The notes beneath the pieces were generated by a model that was not told where the DNA came from, searched no databases, and worked only from the letters and a program-made list of their open reading frames with translations. Made by a program: the position numbers and the translations under genes. A DNA stretch of 53,174 bases from Reyranellaceae bacterium (GTDB lineage Bacteria > Pseudomonadota > Alphaproteobacteria > Reyranellales > Reyranellaceae). This document shows, one piece after another, positions 39,909 through 49,000 of the stretch (position 1 is its first letter; the number at the start of each line of letters is the position of its first letter). The stretch is taken from assembly GCA_022844045.1 (NCBI GenBank), contig JALHMM010000040.1, forward strand, positions 1 through 53,174, read 5' to 3'.

Positions 39909-41224
39909 CCGGCGGTGCCCCTACTCCCCAGCGGGCCATCCGCCGGCTCAACCGCATCGCCCTGGCGCTCGCCTTGCTGCTGTTCGGCGGCTTCGGCGTC
40001 TGGGCGACGACGAGCGAGATCAGCGGCGCGGTGATCGCGTCGGGCAGCGTCGTCGTCGAATCCAACGTCAAGAAGGTGCAGCATCCCGGCGGCGGCATCG
40101 TCGGCCAGCTGCTGGTCCGCGAAGGCGATAGCGTTCGCGAAGGCCAGGTCCTGGTACGCCTGGACGACACTGTGGCGCGCGCGAGCTTCGGCATGGCGCG
40201 CGCGCAGATCGACGAGCTGCTGTCGCGCCAGGCCCGGCTGGCGGCCGAGCGCGACGGCGCCGAGCGGATCACCTTTTCCGACGAGCTGCTGGGGCGCGCC
40301 GGCGAGAAGACCGTGGCGCTGTCGATGGCCGACGAGGTCAAGCTGTTCGAGACCCGCGTTCGCGCCCGCGCCGGCCTGCGCGCGCAGCTGCGCGAGCGCG
40401 TCGCGCAGTCGGGCGAGGAGATCCGCGGGCTCACGGCGCAGATGACCGCCAAGGAGCAGGAGATCGGCTTCATCACCAGCGAGCTCGCCGGCGTGCAGGA
40501 ACTCTGGAAGAAGCAGCTGGTCTCGGTGTCGCGCGTTATGGCGCTGGAGCGCGAGCGCGTGCGGCTCGACGGCGAGCGCGGCAACTACGTCGCCGAGATC
40601 GCCCGGGCGCGCGGGCGCATCAGCGAGACCGAGCTGCAAATCCTGCAGCTCGACCAGGACTTCCGCACCGAGGTGCTGCGCGACACGCGCGAGGTGCAGG
40701 GCCGCATCGCCGAGCTGCGCGAGCGCATGGTCGCGGCCCAGGATCAGCTCGCCCGCGTCGACATCCGCGCGCCGCGGTCGGGCGTTGTGCACAACGTCTC
40801 GGTGCACACCGTGGGCGGCATTATCGGCAACGGCGAGACCATCATGCTGATCGTGCCGCAATCCGACCAGCTCGTGGTCGAGGCCAAGGTGGCGCCCAAC
40901 GACATCGACCAGCTCGCCGAGGGCTCGCGTGCCGTTGTGCGCATCATGGCCGGCAACCAGCGCACCATCCCGCAGCTCAACGGCACGCTGACCCGGATCT
41001 CGGCCGACCTGACCAAGGAGACCCAGCCCGGACCGATGGCCGGCATGAGCTTCTACACCGTGCGCATCGCGCTGGCCGAGGCCGAGGTGAAGAAGCTCAC
41101 CGGCCTGCGCCTCGTGCCCGGCATGCCGGCGGAGTCCTTCATCCAGACCGAGACGCGCACGCCGTTGGGCTATCTGGTGCAGCCGCTCCGCGAACAGATC
41201 GCGCGGACCTTTCGCGAGCGTTGA
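39905..41224 (+). CDS. HlyD-family type I secretion membrane-fusion protein
   Basis: 439 residues. One N-terminal membrane helix (about 17-37, IALALALLLFGGFGVWATT), then the lipoyl-like half ASGSVVVESNVKKVQHPGGG, a long coiled coil (about 90-280), the second lipoyl half (VDIRAPRSGVVHNVSVHTVG) and the beta-barrel end (VVEAKVAPNDIDQLAEG...LRLVPGMPAESFI), exactly the HlyD/PrtE plan. It bridges the inner-membrane ABC exporter to a TolC-type channel. Translationally coupled to the ABC gene by ATGA. Confidence 0.93.
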   Translation: MTGGAPTPQRAIRRLNRIALALALLLFGGFGVWATTSEISGAVIASGSVVVESNVKKVQHPGGGIVGQLLVREGDSVREGQVLVRLDDTVARASFGMARAQIDELLSRQARLAAERDGAERITFSDELLGRAGEKTVALSMADEVKLFETRVRARAGLRAQLRERVAQSGEEIRGLTAQMTAKEQEIGFITSELAGVQELWKKQLVSVSRVMALERERVRLDGERGNYVAEIARARGRISETELQILQLDQDFRTEVLRDTREVQGRIAELRERMVAAQDQLARVDIRAPRSGVVHNVSVHTVGGIIGNGETIMLIVPQSDQLVVEAKVAPNDIDQLAEGSRAVVRIMAGNQRTIPQLNGTLTRISADLTKETQPGPMAGMSFYTVRIALAEAEVKKLTGLRLVPGMPAESFIQTETRTPLGYLVQPLREQIARTFRER

Positions 41225-41282
41225 TCGTCCGCGATCTCGGGTCTCGCCGAGCGTCGTCCAAACCCACTCGAAGTTCCTGTCG

Positions 41283-41957
41283 TCATCTGCCTATCGGAAC
41301 CGTGGAGCCGGTTGGCGGCTCGCCGGCGTTGATCGCAAATTGCGCGGCGAACGCCCGCTTGTACGCGGGCCGCGCCTCGCCGCGCGCGACATAGGCGGTC
41401 AGGCTCGGAAACTCGTCGAGGATGCCCGATGCTCTCAGCCTCAGCAGCACCGACACCATCATCAAGTCGCCGGCGCTGAAGCCGGCATCGAGCCAATCGG
41501 CGTCGCCGACACGAGCGGACAATTGCTTCAGCCGGTCGCGGACACGATCCTTGACCAGCGGCAGGCGCACCTCGCTCCACGGCTTGTCGTGCTCCAGAAG
41601 CACGGCGTTCTGGAGCTCGAGGATGGGTGGCTCGACCGTGTTGAGCGCGGCGAACATCCAGGTGATCGCCCGTGCCCGCGCATTGGCATCATCCGGCAGC
41701 AGGCCCGCACGGCGCTGGGCGATGTGAAGGACGATCGACCCTGTCTCGAACAGCGCGAGATCGCCCTCCTCATAAGTTGGAATCTGGCCGAAAGGATGCA
41801 GCGCCAGATGCGCCGGCTGTTTCATCGCCTGGAACGATACGAGCCGGACCTCGTACGGTTGGCCCACTTCTTCCAGCGCCCAGCGAACGCGCGTGTCGCG
41901 CGCCAGCCCCTTGCCACCATCGGGCGATCGTTCAAAGGCGGTAATGGTGATGGTCAT
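41283..41957 (-). CDS. Glutathione S-transferase family protein
   Basis: 224 residues. Thioredoxin-fold N-terminal domain with RWALEEVGQPYEVRLVSF, the cis-Pro turn GQIPTYEEGD and the glutathione-binding LFETGSIVLHIA (E/S-T/S-x-x-I), then an all-helical C-terminal domain with SAGDLMMVSVLLR. Likely conjugates glutathione to electrophiles or acts as a thiol reductase. The ATG at 41957 follows GGAAGA. It lies 17 bp after the hydrolase gene, so both form one transcript. Confidence 0.9.
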   Translation of the reverse strand: MTITITAFERSPDGGKGLARDTRVRWALEEVGQPYEVRLVSFQAMKQPAHLALHPFGQIPTYEEGDLALFETGSIVLHIAQRRAGLLPDDANARARAITWMFAALNTVEPPILELQNAVLLEHDKPWSEVRLPLVKDRVRDRLKQLSARVGDADWLDAGFSAGDLMMVSVLLRLRASGILDEFPSLTAYVARGEARPAYKRAFAAQFAINAGEPPTGSTVPIGR

Positions 41958-41974
41958 CGGGAGTCTTCCAGGCA

Positions 41975-42811
41975 TCAGCTCCTGATGAAGGCCAGCAGAT
42001 CAGGATTGATGATGTCGGCGTGGGTCGTGCACATGCCGTGCGGCAGGCCCTTGTAGATCTTGAGCGTACCGTTCTTCAGCAGCTTCACCGACAGCATCGC
42101 GGAGTCGGCATAGGGCACGATCTGATCGTCGTCGCCATGCATGACCAGGGTCGGCACCTCGATCGCCTTGAGATCGTCGGTGAAGTCGGTCTCGGAGAAG
42201 GCCTTGATGCAGTCGTAATGGGCTTTGGCGCCGCCCATCATGCCCTGGCGCCACCAGTTGTCGATGACGCCCTGCGAGACCTTCGCGCCTGGCCGGTTGA
42301 AGCCATAGAACGGCCCCGTCGGCACGTCGCGAAAGAGCTGCGCACGGTTGGCGGCCAGCGCGGTGCGGAAGCCGTCAAAGACCTCGAGCGGCAGGCCGCC
42401 GGGATTCTTGTCGGTCTTCACCATGATCGGCGGCACGGCGCCGATCAGCACCGCCTTCGCCACGCGGCCATTGCCGCCGTGCCGCGCGACGTAGCGCGCC
42501 ACCTCGCCGCCGCCGGTGGAGTGGCCGACATGCACGGCGCCCTTGAGGTCGAGCTGCGCCACCAACGCCGCGACGTCGGCGGCGTAGGTGTCCATCTCGT
42601 TACCCGTGTCGGTCTGCGAGGAGCGGCCATGGCCGCGCCGGTCATGGGCGATGACACGATAGCCCTGCGCCAGGAAGTACAGCATCTGCGCGTCCCAGTC
42701 GTCGGCGCTCAGCGGCCAGCCGTGATGAAAGACGATCGGCTGCCCGGTGCCCCAGTCCTTGTAGTAGATCTGCGTGCCGTCGCTGGTGGTGATCGTGCCG
42801 CTGCTCAGCAT
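41975..42811 (-). CDS. Alpha/beta hydrolase, cofactor-free haloperoxidase/esterase type
   Basis: 278 residues. Oxyanion region [29 protein letters not shown], nucleophile elbow GHSTGGGE with S98, an Asp in [11 protein letters not shown] and a His in [10 protein letters not shown] complete the triad. Sequence style is that of non-heme chloroperoxidase-like esterases, which hydrolyse esters and can perhydrolyse in vitro. Followed by GST in the same operon, suggesting detoxification or stress. Divergent from the binding-protein gene. Confidence 0.92.
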   Translation of the reverse strand: MLSSGTITTSDGTQIYYKDWGTGQPIVFHHGWPLSADDWDAQMLYFLAQGYRVIAHDRRGHGRSSQTDTGNEMDTYAADVAALVAQLDLKGAVHVGHSTGGGEVARYVARHGGNGRVAKAVLIGAVPPIMVKTDKNPGGLPLEVFDGFRTALAANRAQLFRDVPTGPFYGFNRPGAKVSQGVIDNWWRQGMMGGAKAHYDCIKAFSETDFTDDLKAIEVPTLVMHGDDDQIVPYADSAMLSVKLLKNGTLKIYKGLPHGMCTTHADIINPDLLAFIRS

Positions 42812-42972
42812 GGAGAACTCCCTCTAGGGTCGGCACTTACATGATGGCGCCGCGTCGTCGCGACAAGGTGCATGGCAGCCATCGCGTCGCCCTTTCTTGT
42901 CATCACCAATCCGATCCCGGCAGACTTTACGCATGCGGCCGGCAGATGCCGCGGATCGTGGAGGATGATCCC

Positions 42973-43953
42973 ATGCTTAGAGAGAAGACCGTGCGGCGTC
43001 GTGCCGTGCTGGGTGCCGCGTTGGTGCTCGCGGCGCCGTCGATCGTACGGGCGCAACCCTATCCGGCGCGCGGCGTGCGTGTCGTCAACGCCTACAGCCC
43101 CGGCGGCACCGCCGATGTCGTCTGCCGCATCCTGTGCCAGGCGCTGACCGAACGGCTCGGCCAGATCTTCACCGTCGACAACAAGCCCGGTGCCGGCGGC
43201 ACCGTCGCCGCCCAGATCGTGGCGCGCGCGCCCAACGACGGCTACACGCTGCTCTACGACGCCACGGCGCACTCGGTGAACCCCTCGCTGCGCCGCGGCC
43301 AGCTCGCTTACGACACGCTCAAGGACCTGCTGCCCGTCTTCCTGTCGATGCAGGCGCCCAATACGTTGATGCGCTACGCGCAGTTCGAGGCCACGACGAT
43401 CCCCGAGCTGATCGCGCTGGCGAAGAAGAAGCCCGGCATCCTCGACTGCGCCTCGACCGGCGTCGGCACGGTGCAACACATCTCGCTGGAGCTGCTGAAC
43501 AGCATGGCGGGCATCAAGATCAACCTCGTGCCCTATCGGGATTTCGGCACGCTGCGCGGCGATCTCGTTTCTGGCCGCGTCCCGCTGCAGTTCAGCAATG
43601 TGCCCGCCTCGGTGGGGATGCGCGGCACGAAGGAGGTGATCTGCATGGCGCATACCGGGCCGAAGCCGGTCGACGTACTGCCCGGCGTTCCGGGCATCGC
43701 CGAGGTGCTGCCCGGCTACGAGACCTGGGAGTGGAACGGCGTCTTCGCGCCGGCGGGCACCGATGCCGGGCTGATCACACGGCTGAACCAGGAGATGAAC
43801 GCGGCCTTCGCCACGCCGGCGGTGGCCGCGCGGCTCGCCGAGCTGGGCGCGCTGACGCGCCCCAACACGGTGCAGGAATTCGCCGCCTTCCGCGAGACGC
43901 AGATCGCCTTCTTCACCGACATGGTGCAACGGGCCAACATCCGTCTCGAGTAG
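42973..43953 (+). CDS. Tripartite tricarboxylate transporter-type (Bug) periplasmic binding protein
   Basis: 326 residues. The N-terminus RRRAVLGAALVLAAPSIVRA is a signal peptide, possibly Tat-type. The mature start PYPARGVRVVNAYSPGGTADVVCR and the VDNKPGAGGTVAAQIVARAPNDGYTLL block are the standard Bug/TctC pattern; the family binds di- and tricarboxylates or aromatic acids. No TctA/TctB membrane genes are in the window, so it is an orphan, as many Bug proteins are. The ATG at 42973 follows GGAGG by 8-9 bases; longer in-frame upstream sequence is not signal-like. Confidence 0.92.
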   Translation: MLREKTVRRRAVLGAALVLAAPSIVRAQPYPARGVRVVNAYSPGGTADVVCRILCQALTERLGQIFTVDNKPGAGGTVAAQIVARAPNDGYTLLYDATAHSVNPSLRRGQLAYDTLKDLLPVFLSMQAPNTLMRYAQFEATTIPELIALAKKKPGILDCASTGVGTVQHISLELLNSMAGIKINLVPYRDFGTLRGDLVSGRVPLQFSNVPASVGMRGTKEVICMAHTGPKPVDVLPGVPGIAEVLPGYETWEWNGVFAPAGTDAGLITRLNQEMNAAFATPAVAARLAELGALTRPNTVQEFAAFRETQIAFFTDMVQRANIRLE

Positions 43954-43968
43954 ACTGCGGCGGATGGC

Positions 43969-44718
43969 TCAGTGGAACGTCCGCCCCGAGTCGATCACCA
44001 GGGTCTGACCCGTCATCGTGTTGGTGCGGCACATGGTGACGACCTGGTCGGCGCAGTCGTCCTTGTCGGCCGCTTTGCCTAGGAGCGACGCCTTGCGGCC
44101 AGTCTCGATCACCTCGGGTCGGAGGTTCGCCGTCGCGCGCGTGCCTTCCAGCAGACCCGGCGCGACGCAGTTCACCAGCACTTCAGGGGCCAGCGCCACC
44201 GCCATGCACTTGGTGAGATGGATCAGGCCGGCCTTCGACACCGCGTAGGCGATCGACGAGCCGGTCGGGCCCAAGCCCGCGACCGAGGAGATGTTGACGA
44301 TGCGGCCCTGGCCCTGCCGTTTCATGACCGGCGCCACCGCCTTGGTCAGCAGCATCGGGCCGGTGAGGTTGATGTCGATGATCTTGTTCCATTCCTCGTA
44401 GGTCAGGCCATCGAGATCCTGGAACTTGATCGACTTGTTGTAGGCCGCGTCGTTGATCAGGATGTCGAGCCGGCCGAAGCGCTTGACCACGTCGTCGACC
44501 AGCGTTTGCACCTGATCGCGCTGGGTGACGTCGCATCGGAACGTCGCCGCGCTGACCTGATGGCGCTCCAGATCGCGCGCCACGCCTTCCGCCTGATCCT
44601 TGCTCTGCGCATAGACCACCGCGATGTGACAGCCTTGCGCCGCCAACGCGTGACAGATGCGCTGGCCCAGCCCGCCATTACCGCCGGTGACGACGGCGAC
44701 CGTGCCTTTGAGTTCCAT
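43969..44718 (-). CDS. Classical SDR oxidoreductase (FabG-like)
   Basis: 249 residues. TGGNGGLG cofactor loop, the NDAA element (for NNAG), VNISSVAGLG with catalytic Ser and Y-A-V-S-K all intact. It ends GQTLVIDSGRTFH. Probably acts on a hydroxy- or keto-acid derivative. The ATG at 44718 follows AGAGGGGGAC. Convergent with the Bug gene (15 bp between stops). Confidence 0.9.
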   Translation of the reverse strand: MELKGTVAVVTGGNGGLGQRICHALAAQGCHIAVVYAQSKDQAEGVARDLERHQVSAATFRCDVTQRDQVQTLVDDVVKRFGRLDILINDAAYNKSIKFQDLDGLTYEEWNKIIDINLTGPMLLTKAVAPVMKRQGQGRIVNISSVAGLGPTGSSIAYAVSKAGLIHLTKCMAVALAPEVLVNCVAPGLLEGTRATANLRPEVIETGRKASLLGKAADKDDCADQVVTMCRTNTMTGQTLVIDSGRTFH

Positions 44719-44921
44719 GTGTGTCCCCCTCTTCAGCGCCACCGCCGCCAAGCGCGACGGCGCAACTTATCCCCGGGAACCGACGGGTGCGAGGCCTGGA
44801 TTCGTTGCGCCTTGCGCGCTATGGTCGGATACTCATAGTTGTAATACTTTTGTGCATATCTTGCGCGGCGTCGACAGGGCGTCGACGCCAAGAGCCGGCT
44901 TATCTCGATCCGGAGCGTGCC

Positions 44922-45437
44922 ATGGCGACTTTGATCAGGCCCAAGCATACGACCATTTATGGTCAGTCCTCCAACTTCTGGCAGGGCGGACCGGTGTGGT
45001 TCGTGGCGCATATCGTGTACGTTGGCGGCGCGGTGTCGATGGTCAAACAGGCGTCAAAGGAAGGCTCCTCTAGTCCGGCGACGAGTCATCCCGACCAGAA
45101 GTACTGGGGCAACATCACTTCGCTCAACCTGACCAACGTCGCACGCATCGAATTCGACTGCACGCTGATGCCCTGCCACGAGCACGGCAACAACAGTTGC
45201 CTGTTTGTGCTGCCACGCATGATCGCCAACGACTACGGTGGCAACAACGTACCCCTGCGCTTCTACTCCCACCGTTACGAAGGGGTCGGCAATTCGACGA
45301 GCGACAACAAGCGGTACTTCAACTGCCATTCGGGCATGAATATCAATGCTCTCAAACAGGCTTACAACGGCCACCAGCCTTGGGCCTGGGCTCCCATGCC
45401 GGCTGGCAACAACGCCCCCACTTACGACCAGTTCTAG
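44922..45437 (+). CDS. Hypothetical protein with a Cys/His cluster
   Basis: 171 residues. No certain signal peptide; WFVAHIVYVGGAVSMV is moderately hydrophobic. Conspicuous is the cluster IEFDCTLMPCHEHGNNSCLF, with three Cys and two His that might bind metal, followed by FVLPRMIANDYGGNN and FYSHRYEGVG, and a later FNCHSGM. Asn, His and Gln content is high, and codon use seems less GC-biased than in neighbours, which suggests transfer. CGGAG lies 7 bases before the ATG. Convergent with the lyase gene, 3 bp between stops. Family not recognised. Confidence 0.6.
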   Translation: MATLIRPKHTTIYGQSSNFWQGGPVWFVAHIVYVGGAVSMVKQASKEGSSSPATSHPDQKYWGNITSLNLTNVARIEFDCTLMPCHEHGNNSCLFVLPRMIANDYGGNNVPLRFYSHRYEGVGNSTSDNKRYFNCHSGMNINALKQAYNGHQPWAWAPMPAGNNAPTYDQF

Positions 45438-45440
45438 CGC

Positions 45441-46814
45441 TCAATAGCCGGCGGCAAGACGCGCAGCGGCCTGCCGCGCGCGCCCGACGCTTTCGCGCGC
45501 CATGTCAGCGCAGAGGCCGGTGTAGGCGGTGGGATCGAGCAGTCTGTCGATCGCCGCGCGATCCATATGCGCGGTCAGTCGCGTGTCGGCGGCGAGCAGA
45601 TCTGAGAACGCCTTGCCCTCGACGAACGCCGCCTGCGCCGCGTCGTAGACCACGTCATGTGCGTGCTGACGACCGATCGTGGCGCCGAGGTCGAGCATCA
45701 CCGCCTCGGCCATGATCAGCCCGCCGCCGAGATCGAGATTGGCCCGCATGCGCTTGGGATCGACGCTCAGCCCGCGCATGATCTCGCCCAACCGGCTCAG
45801 CATGTCGCCCGTGGCGATGCATGCCCGTGACTCGGCGCTGTCCATCATCAGGCTGGTGGTGCGATCGGCCTCATGCTCGGTGGTCATGGCTTCGAGCGCC
45901 AGTGGCACCATGGCGCGGATCTCGGCGGCGGCGGCGATCACGTCCTGGCAGAGCTTGGGGTTGCGTTTCTGCGGCATGGTCGAGCTGCCCACCGTGCCCG
46001 GCGGCACCGGCTCTTCGACCTCGCCGAACTCGGTCTTCATCAGCGTGTAGATCTCGCGGCCGATCTTGCCGGATGTCGCCGCGAGAAGCCCGAGGATGCA
46101 GATGTTCTCGGCCAGGTGATCGCCCAGCGCGCGCGAGGGCACGGTCATCGAGCCAAAGCCAAGCTGCTTACCGATGCCCTGCTGCACCGGCGGACCCATC
46201 TTGCCCAGCGAGGCGAAGGTGCCGGCGCCGCCGCCCAGCATGGCGACGAACAGGCGCGGCGCCGCCTGCTGCAGCCGTTCGACATGGCGCAGCAGCTCGT
46301 CGATCCACACCGCGACCTTGTAGCCGAAGGTCGCCGGCACCGCGTGCTGGCCATGCGTACGGCCGGCCATCGGCATGTCCGCCGTGCGCTCCGCGAGATC
46401 GGCCATGGCGCCGAAGATCTCACCGAGCTGTCGCAGGAAAATCGCGTGCGCCTGACGCAGCACGAGGAGATCGCCGGTCTGGGTGATGTTCTGTGTCGTG
46501 GCGCCCCAATGCACCCAGCCACCATGCGGCTCGCCGACGACGCGACCCAGCTCCCACACCAACGGCACCAAGGTGTGGCCAGTGCGCCGAAAACCCTCGT
46601 CGATGCGCGCGCGGTCGAGCAGCTCGAGCGTCGCCTTCGCCGCGATGGCCTCGGCCGCCTCTTTCGGAATGATAGCGAGCTCGGCCTGCGCGCGCGCCAG
46701 CGCCACCTCGACGTCGAGCCAGGCCTGCCAGCGATTCTCTTGCCGGTACAGCGCGCGGATACCGGGATCGGCGACACGGGTCGCGGTCGGCAAAGCGTCG
46801 GTCTGGATGGACAT
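45441..46814 (-). CDS. Fumarase/aspartase-superfamily lyase (adenylosuccinate lyase / PcaB-like)
   Basis: 457 residues. All three superfamily signature regions are present: an N-terminal HWGATTQNITQTGD, the central GRTHGQHAVPATFG (catalytic His) and the flexible GSSTMPQKRNPKLCQ loop with the catalytic Ser. Sequence style is between adenylosuccinate lyase and 3-carboxy-cis,cis-muconate cycloisomerase (PcaB). Because it is the last gene of an ABC import operon and no purine gene is near, a catabolic lyase (for a muconate or an N-substituted aspartate) is more likely than purine synthesis. GGAGGG precedes the ATG at 46814. A family B palindrome separates it from the ATPase gene. Confidence 0.88.
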   Translation of the reverse strand: MSIQTDALPTATRVADPGIRALYRQENRWQAWLDVEVALARAQAELAIIPKEAAEAIAAKATLELLDRARIDEGFRRTGHTLVPLVWELGRVVGEPHGGWVHWGATTQNITQTGDLLVLRQAHAIFLRQLGEIFGAMADLAERTADMPMAGRTHGQHAVPATFGYKVAVWIDELLRHVERLQQAAPRLFVAMLGGGAGTFASLGKMGPPVQQGIGKQLGFGSMTVPSRALGDHLAENICILGLLAATSGKIGREIYTLMKTEFGEVEEPVPPGTVGSSTMPQKRNPKLCQDVIAAAAEIRAMVPLALEAMTTEHEADRTTSLMMDSAESRACIATGDMLSRLGEIMRGLSVDPKRMRANLDLGGGLIMAEAVMLDLGATIGRQHAHDVVYDAAQAAFVEGKAFSDLLAADTRLTAHMDRAAIDRLLDPTAYTGLCADMARESVGRARQAAARLAAGY

Positions 46815-46833
46815 GGCAGCGCTCCCTCCGCGC

Positions 46834-46936
46834 CGTCGTCCTGAGCGAAGCGAAGGACCTTGCGGTGGTGCGATCGAACACGGCGTTCCAATGTGACCGC
46901 AATACCGCAAGATCCTTCGCTTCGCTCAGGATGACG
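46834..46936. repeat. Family B REP-like palindrome between ATPase and lyase genes
   Basis: 33-bp arms (CGTCGTCCTGAGCGAAGCGA... and its mirror ending TCGCTTCGCTCAGGATGACG) differ at only two positions, around a 37-bp interior. The right arm supplies the last codons and the TGA stop of the upstream ATPase gene (minus strand), so the element has become part of the coding sequence there. Confidence 0.9.
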
Positions 46937-47897
46937 GGTCCCGTATCAGCGGGAAATGGCAGGCTACCTCACGGCCGGGCGCGATGGGACGCAAGGCTGG
47001 CACCTCCGATGCGCAACGCTCGACGGCGTGCGGGCAGCGGGTGCGGAAGCGGCAGCCCGAAGGCGGCGCCAGCGGCGACGGCGGATCGCCGGGCTTCATC
47101 TTGGTGTCGCCCAGCGGCACGTCGGGGTCCGGCTCGGGGATCGCCGCCAGGAGCGCCGCCGTGTAGGGATGCGCCGGCGTGGCGAACAGCGAGTTGGAGT
47201 CGGAGACCTCGCAGAGCTTGCCGAGATACATCACGGCGACGCGGTCGGAGACCGACTTCACGACAGCGAGATCGTGCGCAATGAACAGCAGCGTGAGGCC
47301 GAAGCGCGCCTTCATGTCCTCGAGCAGATTGAGGATCTGTGCGCGGATCGAGACGTCGAGCGCCGAAACCGGCTCGTCGCAGACGATCAGTCGCGGCTCC
47401 AGAACCAGCGCGCGGGCGATGGCGATGCGCTGACACTGGCCGCCCGAGAACTCGTGCGGCCGGCGGTTCCACACGCTGTCGGGATCGAGTCCCACCGCCT
47501 CCAGCACCGCGCGCACGCGCTTCGTGCGCTCGGCCGGATCGCGCACGCCCGTGACCACCAGCGGCTCGGCGACGATGTCACCCACCTTGCGGCGCGGATT
47601 GAGCGAGGCAATCGGGTCCTGGAAGATCATCTGCAGCCTGGGCCGCACGGCACGCAGCGCCTCGCCGCGCAACGTAGTGAGGTCCTGACCATCGAACAGC
47701 ACGCTGCCGCGCCGCGGCGGCGGCAGCTGCAGCAGCGCGCGCGCCAGCGACGACTTGCCCGAGCCGGACTCACCCACCAGCCCCAGCGTCTCGCCGCCGC
47801 GGATCGAGAGCGTGACGTCGCTGACGGCATGGACGTGCCGGCCGCCGTCGAGCGGATACTCGACATTGAGATCGGTGATCCGCAGCAGGTCGCTCAT
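46926..47897 (-). CDS. Oligopeptide/dipeptide-type ABC ATPase (DppF/OppF-like)
   Basis: 323 residues. Walker [11 protein letters not shown]-loop MIFQDPIASLNPR, signature FSGGQCQRIAIARAL and Walker B LIVCDEPVSALD, followed by the oligo_HPY domain (HPYTAALLAAIPEP and the Cys pattern CRFRTRCPHAVERC that can hold an iron-sulfur cluster in DppD/OppD relatives). It pairs with the ATPase encoded upstream. Its ATG overlaps that gene's stop (ATGA at 47897-47894). The final residues RDPSS and stop lie inside a family B palindrome. Confidence 0.93.
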   Translation of the reverse strand: MSDLLRITDLNVEYPLDGGRHVHAVSDVTLSIRGGETLGLVGESGSGKSSLARALLQLPPPRRGSVLFDGQDLTTLRGEALRAVRPRLQMIFQDPIASLNPRRKVGDIVAEPLVVTGVRDPAERTKRVRAVLEAVGLDPDSVWNRRPHEFSGGQCQRIAIARALVLEPRLIVCDEPVSALDVSIRAQILNLLEDMKARFGLTLLFIAHDLAVVKSVSDRVAVMYLGKLCEVSDSNSLFATPAHPYTAALLAAIPEPDPDVPLGDTKMKPGDPPSPLAPPSGCRFRTRCPHAVERCASEVPALRPIAPGREVACHFPLIRDPSS

Positions 47898-49000
47898 GCG
47901 CCCTGCCCCACCGGGTTGAAGCAGGCGAAGGCTCTTCCTTCCCCCGGAGGGGGAAGGTGCCCGACAGGGCGGATGGGGGATGTTGAAGACGAACGCGGGA
48001 GTCCGTCTTTGACATCCCCCTTCCGGCGCTGCGCGCCACCTTCCCCCTCCGGGGGAAGGGAGTTCTCCCAGGTCAGCGTCGGCCGTTCGGCGTCGCAGAC
48101 ATCGGTGCGGTAGGAACAGCGCGGCGCGAAGGCGCAGCCGGGGCCGAGCCGGGCCGGGTCGGGCGGGCGGCCGGGAATCGCCGTCAGCCTGGTGTGCGCG
48201 GCGTCGCTCAGCCGCGGCAGCGAGCGCAGCAGCGCCTCGGTGTAGGGCATGCGGGGCTGGCGGAAGATGTCGCGCGTCGTCGCCTTCTCCACCGCGCGGC
48301 CGGCATACATCACCATGATGTCGTCGGCGCGACCGGCGGCGACGCCGAGATCGTGGGTGATCAGGATCATCGCCATGCCGCGCTCGCGCTGCTCGCGCTG
48401 CAGCAGGTCGAGTATCTGGCGCTGCACCGTGACGTCGAGCGCCGTCGTCGGCTCGTCGGCGATCAGCAGTCTCGGTTCGCAGGCGATGGCGATGGCGATC
48501 GCCACGCGCTGGCGCATGCCGCCGCTGAGCTCGTGCGGATACTGATTGGCGCGCCGCTCCGGCTCGGGGATGCCGACCTCGGCCAAGAGCTCGATCGAGC
48601 GTTTGAGCGCCGCGGCGGCGTCGAGTCCGCGATTGAGCCGCAGCCCCTCGCCGATCTGCCGGCCGATCTTCATCACGGGGTTGAGCGAGGTCATCGGATC
48701 CTGGAAGACGATGCCGATCTCGCGGCCCAGCACGGCGCGCAGCTCGGCGCCGGGCAGCGCGCGCAGGTCGCGGCCATCGAGCAGCACCTCGCCGCCGAGC
48801 GTCGTGGAGGCGTTGGCGGCGACCAGGCCGATCAGCGAGCGCACCAGCACCGACTTGCCCGAGCCGGACTCGCCGACGATGCCCAGGGTACGGCCTTGCT
48901 GAAGGTCAAAGGACACGCCGTCGACCGCGCGCAGCATGCCGCGCGGCGTGGCGAAGGCGACGCGCGCGTCGCGTACCGACAAGAGGGACTGGCCGCTCAC
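47894..49000 (-). CDS. Oligopeptide/dipeptide-type ABC ATPase (DppD/OppD-like) with a palindrome-derived tail
   Basis: 368 residues. Walker [11 protein letters not shown]-loop [13 protein letters not shown], signature [15 protein letters not shown], Walker [13 protein letters not shown], then the oligo_HPY domain ([14 protein letters not shown]...[14 protein letters not shown]). The normal end of the family is about ERPTLTWE. Here a family A element follows directly and is translated in frame as some 55 extra residues ([20 protein letters not shown]... to ...GQGA), stopping exactly so as to overlap the next ATG. The GTG start at 49000 overlaps the permease stop (GTGA). Confidence 0.92.
   Translation of the reverse strand: MSGQSLLSVRDARVAFATPRGMLRAVDGVSFDLQQGRTLGIVGESGSGKSVLVRSLIGLVAANASTTLGGEVLLDGRDLRALPGAELRAVLGREIGIVFQDPMTSLNPVMKIGRQIGEGLRLNRGLDAAAALKRSIELLAEVGIPEPERRANQYPHELSGGMRQRVAIAIAIACEPRLLIADEPTTALDVTVQRQILDLLQREQRERGMAMILITHDLGVAAGRADDIMVMYAGRAVEKATTRDIFRQPRMPYTEALLRSLPRLSDAAHTRLTAIPGRPPDPARLGPGCAFAPRCSYRTDVCDAERPTLTWENSLPPEGEGGAQRRKGDVKDGLPRSSSTSPIRPVGHLPPPGEGRAFACFNPVGQGA
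47937..48059. repeat. Family A palindrome translated within an ATPase gene
   Basis: A 123-bp copy bounded by CCTTCCCCCGGAGGGGGAAGG and CCTTCCCCCTCCGGGGGAAGG with the central GGGGGATGTTGAAGACGAA / CTTTGACATCCCCC inverted repeat. It lies fully inside the open frame of the DppD-like gene, at its 3' end. Confidence 0.92.
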
